Below are positions 40,633-50,408 of a DNA stretch of 64,000 bases, piece by piece (the first letter of the stretch is position 1; every line of letters begins with the position of its first letter). Under the pieces are notes generated by a model. The model was not told the origin of the DNA. It did no database searches and saw only the letters and a list, made by a program, of their open reading frames with translations. The position numbers and the translations under genes were made by a program. Origin of the DNA: Letharia columbiana. Lineage: Eukaryota > Ascomycota > Lecanoromycetes > Lecanorales > Parmeliaceae. The DNA is taken from positions 1,008,001 to 1,072,000 of the forward strand of contig NW_023501044.1 of the NCBI RefSeq assembly GCF_014066305.1. Reading direction: 5' to 3'.

Positions 40633-42820
40633 TAAAATAATATATTTAATATTATTATATTAATTTTTTTATAGTAATTATAATATTTATAAGTTTAAAT
40701 ATAAGTATAAAAATTACTAATATAGATTTCTTATTAAATTCTATATTCGATAACTTCGTCGATAATAATTAATATAATAATACTTTATAGATTATATATA
40801 AAAAAGTTATTAACTAGCGTAATTAATATATAAGCTTTAATACTAATCGAGTTAATAGAATTAATTATAATATTAATAAATCGAGTAATCGCGTAATTTA
40901 GATTAAACTTTATAATATTATTATTTTTAAAAACGTTATAATTTTAATTATATTATTTATAATATAAATTATATAGAGAATCTAAGTTTAAATAAAAGTA
41001 ATAGATTTTTTAATTCTTATCGAACTTTAATTTTAAAAATAAATTATCGAATTTATTTAAAATCTTTATAAATCTATTAATATAAAATTAAAAGTTATTA
41101 TTATATTCTATAAGAGTAACGTTATTTATTTTTTAAATATAAAATTAAGAATACTTAAGTTTTAAAGTTTAAACTTATTTAAAGTCTTTTAAACTTCTTT
41201 AATATTAATCTTATTCTTAATTTTAGAATATAAGTTTTTTTATAACGCGATTTTAATATAATATAGATTTAATCTTATATTTATAATTAATTATTAATTT
41301 AGATTTTAATAATAATAGTATTAACGATTAATTTTATATAATCTTTTTTAATATAACGCTATAATTAAAATAGCTTTAATTTATTTTTAATTTATTACTT
41401 TTAAATTTAATAGTTAGAGATATTTTTAAATTTATTAATATTATTAAGGCGATTTAGAGAGATTAAAATTTTAGATTTTTTAAAAGATATAGTATTTAAA
41501 GATTTAACGAGTTCTTTTTATTAGAGAATAAATTAAATAAGTTAAATAAGCTCGCTCTATTAAAATTTAAGTTTAAGAATAAAATCTATATATTAATAGA
41601 ACTTAGAGAAATAATTAAAATAAGCGATATTAATAAAATTAAACGCGTTTAAAAATTAAAGAGATCTTCGTTAAAGATTAACTTTAATAAAGACTTAGAA
41701 GTTAATTATTTTAATATTAAATTAAAATTAATAAGAGAGCTTAATATATACTTACTCTCGCTATTAAAATATTTTTTATAATATATTAGAGATTTAAGCG
41801 TATAAGAGAAATCTTATTAAGCTTTAAAATTAACTTAATATAGTTTAAATCTTTATTTATAAAAATTTATTATCTATTAATACTTAAAATAGCGAATAAT
41901 ATTCTATCGAAAAGTTAAGTAATTAATAAATTTTAAAGATATTAAAATAGTCTAAAAATATTATAATAATAGAGATTTATCTCTTATATATAAATATAAT
42001 ATTATATTATTAAGATTATATTAGTTATCTTAATAGTTAAAAGCTCTAATTATCTTCTCTAAAATTAATTTAATTAAAATTCGAGATCGAGATTAATCGT
42101 AAGATTATTTATTTATTATCGAGATATTTTATTTCTAAAACGAGTACTCGCGCTAAGGCTTCTTTATAATAATAAAGATTTTTTTCTTCTTTTACTTTTA
42201 AGATTAAGATTCTTATTTTTTTAATTAATATATCTTTATTAGCGATAATTAAAAACTACGTAATTAATATCGAAGCTAAGATTTTTTTTTTTTAAATTAT
42301 ATTTCTTCTAGTAATAATTAGAGTAACTAATTTTTAACTTCTATTATAAATATTTTATAATTAAATAAATATAAAGTCTAAATACTCGCTATCTAATTTT
42401 TTAATATTTATAATATATAAATAAAGGCGTATTATTTTTTATTTAGCGTATTTTATATAGAGAAATTAATAATATTCTAGAGATCTTAATAATAATATAA
42501 TTTAATTAATTATATAGCGACTTCGATAGTCTTAACTAGATATAATATATTTTAACTCGCTTTATATTATCTTAATTAAGAAGCGAAAGCGCTTAAGTAA
42601 TAGCCTCTAATTCTCAAATTATAAGCGAATTATAGCTATTTAAACCTAGAATAATTATTTTAAAATAAGAATTTCTTATATTAAGAAGGTTAATGAAGTC
42701 TTTTATAATTATAGTTACCTTTATTATAATAAGCATAAATATCTAAAGATAACTGCAGCCATAGCGGTAGGTTATGCTGTTACTGAAATAGTTGCCGGGT
42801 ATAGCCCGAGCTTATAACCT

Positions 42821-43060
42821 GTTAAAAAGGTGATATACTCGAAAGAGCTTAATCGAGATGATATTCATATTTCAATACGACCCTTGAATAGAGTCGCGAA
42901 GAAGCGAAAGTGAGTGCGCAGTCAGATCAGCGCATCGCAACTCTGCTACTCAAAATTGGTGCGAGTTCTGCGACAGCCGAAATCGAACTGACGACCCTGC
43001 TTCTTGGTAAGGCGGAATTGTTTCGGATCTTTTCGAAATCTTTTCCACTCAGCTAATCGG
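42821..43060 (-). mobile_element. tRNA-derived SINE-like insertion
   Basis: 240 bp flanked by an exact 11-bp duplication GCTTATAACCT (42,810-42,820 and 43,061-43,071). Copia A provides the unoccupied site with a single copy at 21,004-21,014. Read on the minus strand it starts CCGATTAGCTGAGTGG, containing a pol III A-box-like TAGCTGAGTGG (43,045-43,055), then a B-box-like AGTTCGATTTC (42,979-42,989), and ends near TTTTTAAC. This is the plan of a tRNA-derived SINE. The T-arm does not fold well, so it is not a functional tRNA gene. GC content is ordinary, so it escaped or post-dates most RIP. Confidence 0.75.
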
Positions 43061-43070
43061 GCTTATAACC

Positions 43071-43222
43071 TATCAAAATATAAAGGTAGGACACTTAGTT
43101 ATATTAACTATAGAGTTCTATAAAAGAAAAGAGCGACTTGACACGGGCGCGCTAAGGCGTGTCACGTGACGTAGTCACGTGACCGCCAAGACGCCAAGAG
43201 TCACGTGATTCGAATTTTAACA
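43071..43222 (-). repeat. 5' LTR of Copia B
   Basis: 152 bp, little mutated, with CACGTG at 43,163-43,168, 43,176-43,181 and 43,202-43,207. On the minus strand it begins TGTTAAAATTCG. Confidence 0.9.
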
Positions 43223-44270
43223 GATATTATCTTCTTAACTTCTCTAAATCTTCTTATATTAATATATCTCTTTTATTAAAATATATATAGATTAATTCTT
43301 AAAATATATATTATTATTACGGGGTTAAATTAGCGCGAAAAAAAAGAAAAATTAATATCTTATTACTTACTTTAAGATCTTATAAAAGCGAGTTTATAAA
43401 TATTATTAAAGTTGTTAAGTCTAGAATAATAAAATTAAATAAAAAGATCTTAATAGAGATTAACGAAGTAGAGTATATAATATATATTTATATAATAATA
43501 TTTATTAAAAATATAAAGTAATAGATATAGAATATAGAATTTAGCTCTTCGCTAATAAATTAAAATTATATAAAATATCTAATTTCTAAAAAGTATAAAC
43601 TAAATTTAATATTTAATATTAGATTTAATAAATACTTTTATTAAAGAATTTTATATAAGAAATTAAAAGCGAAGTCGTTATCTAATTCTATTAATTATTT
43701 AAAAATACTAAAAATAAATTTAAAGTAAACTTCTCTTATTAGAATCTTATTTTCTCTAAATCTTATTTAAAGTAATTTAATTAATATAGTATATTTAAAG
43801 TTCGCTAGTATATTAAAGTAAGCTTAATAAATTTTAATTAAGATTATTTTTATAATAAAAAATATCGAAGCCTATATAATTAAACTTCGTTACTTTTCTT
43901 TTTTATTAGATTAAAATAAATTATAATCTTTTATTTATTATCTATAGAGCTATTGAATATAAAAATATATAAAAATCTCTATTATTATATTACTACTTCT
44001 AAAAATATAATTATATTTAAAATAAATAATGTTATTTTTCTTAAAGACTATAGAGAGTACTATTTTTTTTAAATTTAGAGTATAACGCTATAAATTTTAT
44101 TATATAATATTATATTTATATAATAAAGAATAATATTATTATTCTAATTTATAATATAATTAGCGAAGATAGAAATAATATAATTACTCTATTATATTAA
44201 TTAAGAAAATTATTTTAGAGATTATTTTAATATATCGCTCTCGCTATATTATCGAAATTTAAATATAAAG

Positions 44271-45814
44271 AGAAATCTATTTTATCTAGAGATATAATAT
44301 TAATAAAATCTCGATAAAAATCTAATAACGAGTTAGATATTTTTAATATATTTAAAAATTATAAGATATAGAAGATAGAGCGCTCGAAGTATAAAGATCT
44401 TATAGAGTCTTTTATTATAGAAGAGATATTATTAAAAAAGATAATAGTATTTTAAATTTTTATAAATAGATTAAATATTTATATTAAATTATATTTTATT
44501 AAAGTAATATAAAAGTATATAACTTTAAATAATTTAATTATTTTCTTTAAAGAAGATAAGTATTAATAAGAGATCGTTTTAATAATTATCGTTATACTTC
44601 GCTAACTCGATTATCTAGAAACTTTAAGATATCTATTTTATATATAAATTATCGCGATATTATTAAGGTATTATTATTTAAAAAAAGTATTTATTAAATA
44701 TTTCGCTTTATACTCGTTAACTTAATATAATATTTCGAGTTAAAATTAATAATAGAGTTATAAAAAATTTATACTTAATATCTAATACTATTTAAGTAAT
44801 TATTACTATTTTTTAAAAGAAAGTAGAAGAATATAAAGAGCGAGTTAAAATTAATTATTTTAGAGAATAAATTATATAAAAAGTCTACTATCTTAAATTA
44901 TCTTAATAAAAAATTTATTAGAAAGCTAGACTAGTCGCTTTAGTCTATTAATCTTAAATATAATAATCTATTTACTCTAATATTATAATAAGTATATTAA
45001 ATTAATTATAATAAGTTAAATTTAATTTTTCTTTATAATACTAAATTATAATAATATTAAAAGTTAAGCTTTATAAATAGATATATTTTATTTCTTTTTA
45101 AATTTATTATATTAAGATATTAACTATATTAAAGATAAATTTAAAATAAAATTAAAATATTAATTATTAAGATATAGAAAATTTAAATATTAAATTATAT
45201 TTAAAGTTAATAACTTTATTATTATTAGAATAAAAAAATTTACTTATTTAAATAAAGTATTTCTATATTAACTTTTATATAGATAAATTAGAATATTCGC
45301 ATATATTATTATTATAAAGAACTTCTATATTTCTTAAATTAATTCTATTCTAAATACTTTTTATCTTAAACTATTTATAATTATAGATATTATAAAACTT
45401 TTTAATATTAAAAGTAAGAAGTATTATATTATATATATTAAACGTATAAAGTAATTTAATAAAACTCGATAATTAATTTATAAAGAAATTATCTTATTTC
45501 TAAGCTAGAATTATAATATTTAATTTATATAAAATAAAGATAATTTATTATTTTAAAGGTTTTTATCTTAATAATAGAGAATATATTTATCTAAATTATA
45601 AAATAATAAAATTTATAAATACTTATTAAATAAGCGCTCTCTATAGAAAATTCCGCTATATTTTTTACACTTTAAAATTATTTATTTTAATATTAAATTA
45701 TTAAATATAGGATATAAATTATATAATATATAAAATATAATATTTAAATATAGATATTAAGGCTTAAAGTGCGAATCGCTAAATCTCTAATTTAAAAATT
45801 ACTAGAAAACTCTT
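44271..45814. other. AT-rich stretch, unassigned
   Basis: Probably the downstream part of the transposon remnant at 43.2-44.3 kb. I see no intact frame, LTR or TIR that I can defend. Confidence 0.45.
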
Positions 45815-47850
45815 AAAATTCGAATTTAGCGGAAATTTGAGAAATACTTAATATTTAATTTAAGAGAATTTCGAGAAAGTAGATATAATTTATTTATTAA
45901 TAATATTATTTTAAGCTCTATTATATATCTATATATCTATATTCTAATTTAAATAATTCTATAGAATAATCTAAGAAATAGAAAATTAATTTTAGCGTAA
46001 AGTTTATAGTATTAATAGATATATTTAAATAATAAATATTTTCTTAGAGCGTTTAATAATAAAGTTCTCTCTTAATTAGAATATTTAATTTAAAGCTATA
46101 TAAGTATTTATATTATTAAAAAATATTAAAAAATAAAATTTATAGATAGCTAGATTTAATTAATTAAAAGTTAAAAAGTAATATAAGTACTTATTTTTTA
46201 AATATTATAATTTAAGCTATAATCTCTTTAAAAGATAGAAATTTAGCGAGCGTAATATATATATATAGAAAAATATTAGATATAATTATAAAGCTCTTTT
46301 TTAATAGCGAGATATATAAAAAAAATAATTAATAGATTAATACTTTTTTAATAGAAAAATTATATAAATAGATAATATCTTCGAGTATTCTAGAATAAAT
46401 AATAATATATATTTTCTTATTAATATAAGATAGAAGTCTCATAATAAAATTACTAATAATTTTAATATTAATATAATATTTTTATATATTAAATATCTCT
46501 ATTTATCTTCGAAGATATTTTCGACTTTTCTTACTTTTTCTAAATTTCTTTAAATTTCTTATTAATTAGATATTCGCTAATCTATATTTTATTTTTATAA
46601 ATCTTATTTATAATAATAATAACTTAATCTTTAATTTTAGATTAATTAGAATTTTAAATTTAGAATTTTAAATTAATATAATAATAACGGCGATAAGATA
46701 TAAGATATATATCTATTTTTTTATAATTAATTAGAGTAAATAGATAGAGTAAATAAACTAGATATATAAATTATTATTATATATTTTATTATTAATTTAA
46801 AAAAGATATTATAATATAATATTAATAGCGATATAAATAGAGAAAAGGCGATATAACTTAAAGTAAAAAAGAGATTTATATTTAATAAAATATTAGAATA
46901 AGATAATAATATAAAATTAGTAATAGTAGAGAAGAAAATAGAATAATATAATTAATATAAATATTATAGATATTAATTATAAAATATTAATTTTTTATTT
47001 ATTTTAAAGTATATAATCGCGCTATATTCTACGCTATTTCGATTATATTTTATTAATATATTATATATTAATCTTAATAGTTATTCTAAATTAAATAAAA
47101 TAATTTTAAATAATATATTTATATTAAGAAACTTTTAAGAAATATATTTTTAATACTATTTTTATCTTTTCGCTAGTATTAAACTATATAATACTTTATT
47201 ATTTAATTTAAATCTTTATATTAAATGTAAAAATAAAAAATTAATATATATTAATAATAGCGTATAAGTTATTAGAGTATTTTTAAATTCGCTTAATTAA
47301 ATAGTAAAAGTATATAAAGAAATTTACTTAATAGATTATAATTATATTAAATAATAAAGTATTATAATAAATTATTTAATAATTTTATATTCTATTTAGA
47401 TATTCTATTATATTATTATATTACTATATTACTATATAATATATTATTAAATATATAAATATTATAAAAAGCTATTTTAATCTTAATAGAGGCTTATTTA
47501 AAAAAAAATAGCGCTATAATTAATATTATAAATTAATTATTTTAAATATATATCTATTAAATATAATACTATTATTTTTTTTAAATAGATTAATTATATT
47601 TATTTATATTATATAATACTTATTTTATATATAAACGAATATATATTTAAAGTTTAAAGAAGAGATAGTGTCGCGTAATAATATTATATAGATTAATAGT
47701 ATAATATAATATTTATTTTAGTTATTTAGATAATAGATATAGTAGTTATTAAGTAAATTAAATAGATATTTATTATCTAGATATACTAGTATAGATATAT
47801 AATTAAAGATATTAAAGATAGTTTATTTAAGATTATTTTTTGTAAACTAA
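45815..47850. repeat. Repeat R, copy 2
   Basis: Direct repeat of 7,554-9,595, collinear over about 2 kb, with shared landmarks such as TTTGAGAAATACTTAATATTTAA at the left and GATATACTAGTATA at the right. Differences are mainly transitions. Function not recognised. Confidence 0.6.
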
Positions 47851-47929
47851 TAAATAAAAAACCTTTTATAAACCTTTAATTTTATATTTTTTTTTTATTA
47901 ATTAAATTTTATTTATTTTTTAATAATTT

Positions 47930-48099
47930 TTAAATATTTATTAAATTAAAAATTTAAAAAAAAAAAAATATATTAAAAAAAAAATAAAAAAAAAAAAAAA
48001 AAAAAATAAAATATAATAATATTATAAAAAAAAAATAATTTTTAAAAAAAAATATTTTTTATAAAAAAAAAAAAAAAATTTTTTTATAAAAAAAAAAAA

Positions 48100-48145
<46 letters not shown>

Positions 48146-48200
48146 AAAAAAAAAAAAAAAAAAAAAATTTTTTTTTTTATAAATAAAATTTTTTTTTATA
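47930..48200. repeat. A/T homopolymer stretch
   Basis: Almost pure A with short T runs, including 39 consecutive A at 48,105-48,143 and 23 at 48,145-48,167, followed by a T run. It looks like a collapsed or poorly polished consensus rather than biology. The preceding 80 bp read like an A/T-simplified version of 9,600-9,720. Confidence 0.75.
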
Positions 48201-48585
48201 TTAAATAAAAAATTTTTTACGCTTTTTAATAATGAATTTTTTTAAAATTTAGTCTTATAATTATTAAAGCGTAAGAAATTCAAATATCGCTTATTAAAGT
48301 TCGCTTATTAAAGTTCGCTCGACAGCTCTAAATAAAAAATATATATATATTATTTAATTTTAGAATAATCTTTTTATTCTCTATTAAAATCTTTTTATTT
48401 CTTTTTTAAATTTTAGAGTATAATTTAAGTATTTTAATAATTTAAATAATTTAGAAACTTAGTTTTATAATTATTTAAAGTTAAAGAATTTAAATATCGC
48501 TTATTAAAGTTTACTTATTAAATTTACTCGATAGCTCTAATTAAAAAAAATAGATTATAAATTTAATTTATAAGTTTAAACTCGT
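48201..48585 (+). repeat. Two partial E copies
   Basis: The E interior AAAGCGTAAGAAATTCAA with the AAAGTTCGCTTATT units occurs at about 48,264-48,330 and again, more mutated, at about 48,475-48,585, ending in a degraded E right terminus. Confidence 0.6.
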
Positions 48586-48928
48586 TTAATTACTAAGTTA
48601 TATTAAGCTATTAACTATTAACTTCTATTAAATATATTTATTAAGTATAATTTATAATAGATTTCTAGAAGATTTAGATAGATTAATAAATAAGTTCTCT
48701 TAACGCTATTAAGTAAGATAACTTCTTTATAAATAATATAAATATAGCTATTATATCTTAAGATCTTATTATTTTATTTTTTAAATATTTATTATAACTC
48801 TAATTAAGCGTATTTTAATAAAATATAAATAAAAATAAATTAATATATATTCGCGATAATATTAGTTATTTAAGATTAAGAATTTAAGATCGAAGATTAT
48901 TAGAACTTTAAATATTATTAGAAATTCG

Positions 48929-49496
48929 AATATTTAATTTTATAAGAAAACGCGAAATATTAGAAAATACGAAATTCTTAAATTCGATAAAATTAACTTA
49001 GATAACTACTATTATTATAGCTATTAATACTATTACTTATATTAATAATCTATTATTATAATTTTTTTTATAATAGTTAATACTATAATATTATAATCGT
49101 CGTCTATATTTTAATATAATATATATTTCTATCTTAAATTTAAATATAATCTATTTTTATTCTAGCGATATATATATTTAAATAGTATTCGATATTTCGA
49201 AGACTTTATTATAGACTTTATTATAATAATAATAATAAGATAGAAGTAATAAAAGTAATAGAAGAGATATATAATTTTTACGAAGTAATAGATCGATAAG
49301 ATTTAAAAAATAATAAATTAAATTCTTCGATATAGAAGTCTTAATAGTAAGAAAGAATTAGAATTTATTATTCTTATTATACGAAGTTATTATAGAATTT
49401 TAATAAGAAGTAGATATTTAAGTATTAAATCGAACTTATCGAATTAAAAAATTTCGCATTTCTAGTATTTCGCGTTTTCTTATGAAACTAAGTACT
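48929..49496. mobile_element. 568-bp TIR element (MITE-like) at the compartment edge
   Basis: Terminal inverted repeats of about 64 bp: 48,929-48,992 against 49,433-49,496, sharing blocks such as ATAAGAAAACGCGAAATA and AATTCGATAA. Mismatches are mostly transitions. The interior has no transposase. The TIRs are unrelated to those of the pogo element at 26-28 kb. Flanking duplication is not clear because the left end is RIPed. Confidence 0.75.
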
Positions 49497-50408
49497 ATTA
49501 ATAATAAGTATTATACTTAGCTCGAGGTAATACTCTATTAAGTTAGCGGCCGAGGAATAGGGCTTCTCCCGCGTTAAAAACATTATAGAAAATGTTATGA
49601 AAAATGTTGCTAAATCTCCCTATCGTTGAAGATCTAAACATCCATCCACAAACGAGCGAGTTATTATATCCGCATTGCAGAGAAGACGATAAGACGCAAG
49701 ATTAGGAAACGTGCCAATGAATAACAGGAATTGTGGCCCAACTATTGCCGCTACTTTTTGGGCAAGAAGGAAGAAGGTGGGGCTGTTATCTATGATGATA
49801 TATGACTGGTTCGTCCACGCGCTGTTTGGACGTGGCCATCATAACATCTTATGATTGCACAATTCCATCCATGACTTGCCCCATTGTGTACACCACCGTA
49901 TCGTACAAGTGTTCGTTTCTTGCATGCTGGAACCTATAAGAGCATTCTGCTTGCTTGAAGTGGCGAGGGCGACTGACTGGTTGCAAGATCTGGGACAACA
50001 CGAGGCATTATATATGATAGCTCTATAGCTGCAGGCCGAATTTTAACTTTCTGCGTCCCCGATGTTCAAACGCTTTGAGCGTTGGCACTAGGACGAGAAA
50101 GCTGCCCATCAAATGAGGTCTCCGATCAGCATGCACAAACATCTTTGTAATAATCATAAGCACCGAAGGCTCATCTAAATGCCACCCAACAGAGTGCATT
50201 TGAAACCAGGGCTCTCCCATGATCGAAGCCATTCGAATCAAATACGCTCTCAATGTCCCAGAAGGTCACGTAAAATCAATGTCATTCGTCCCTTGGTAGG
50301 CTCAAGTGATTATTCAGTATAGCTTTGCTAGGCTGTGTAGAAGAGCTGGACGAGATGATACGACGCAAAGGTCAAGGCTTCGAGTCTGCGTTGCAGCTGA
50401 TTGTTTGC
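49497..50408. other. Compartment boundary and 3' flank of pbs2
   Basis: AT-rich sequence gives way to balanced composition within about 50 bp near 49,540. The remainder probably holds the pbs2 3' untranslated region. Open frames here (for example 50,023-50,253, minus) are short and not convincing. Confidence 0.6.

Larger units (their letters stand above)
35476..43222 (-). mobile_element. Complete Copia retrotransposon B
   Basis: 7,747 bp flanked by GATAT (35,471-35,475 and 43,223-43,227). Minus orientation: 5' LTR 43,071-43,222; primer-binding site 43,059-43,070 (minus strand GGTTATAAGCCC); RT box YVDD at 37,339-37,350 (now Y-I-N-N); an Arg/Gly/Asn-rich Gag-like segment around 40,060-40,200 (minus strand); purine tract GCGAAGAGGAG at 35,628-35,638; 3' LTR 35,476-35,627. 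It carries a later short E copy (40,206-40,632) and a SINE (42,821-43,060). Same family as Copia A and C by LTR, primer site and terminal regions, although central coding stretches diverge. Confidence 0.9.
34240..44270 (+). pseudogene. Remnant of a large transposon protein, split by Copia B
   Basis: Reading with RIP reversed and with Copia B (35,476-43,222) plus one GATAT removed, a plus-strand frame can be followed from roughly 34,240 to 35,475 and on from 43,228. An 84-codon open piece survives at 34,939-35,193. At 43,501-43,600 the pattern F-I-G-D-M-x-Q-Q followed by N-x-G-C-x-x-C is recoverable. It resembles, from memory, a widespread fungal family of transposon-encoded hypothetical proteins, possibly related to CACTA/Plavaka transposases. 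The family call is an inference. Only the continuity across the Copia insertion and the CxxC-type spacing are seen. Confidence 0.35.
1..49540. other. AT-rich RIP-degraded transposon compartment
   Basis: About 49.5 kb of very AT-rich sequence without any intact gene. The only open frames are short and AT-driven, apart from a few in less mutated patches. Paired LTRs inside it differ almost only by C-to-T or G-to-A changes, and transposon motifs are recognisable only after reversing such changes (for example CVDY read as YINY, and CX2CX4HX4C read with Tyr for Cys and His). This is what repeat-induced point mutation does in ascomycetes. GC-richer patches survive at about 2,090-2,335, 14,940-15,130, 21,000-21,165, 23,470-24,070, 28,840-28,960, 29,510-29,600, 40,210-40,630 and 42,740-43,222. 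The block ends abruptly near 49,540. Confidence 0.93.

Noticed and set aside
42940..43060. A tRNA gene on the minus strand
   Set aside because: A-box- and B-box-like motifs are present, but the T-stem does not pair, the acceptor stem is imperfect and no anticodon arm is clear. With an 11-bp target duplication, a tRNA-derived SINE fits better.
29524..45771. CACTTTA at 29,524-29,530 and TAAAGTG at 45,765-45,771 as termini of a CACTA transposon
   Set aside because: Only seven or eight bases pair and the inner sequences differ. The break in the E copy at 29,505 also puts the left boundary about 18 bp earlier. Too weak to annotate.
50023..50253. 76-codon minus-strand frame downstream of pbs2
   Set aside because: No recognisable domain, start context or splice signals; most likely 3' untranslated sequence.
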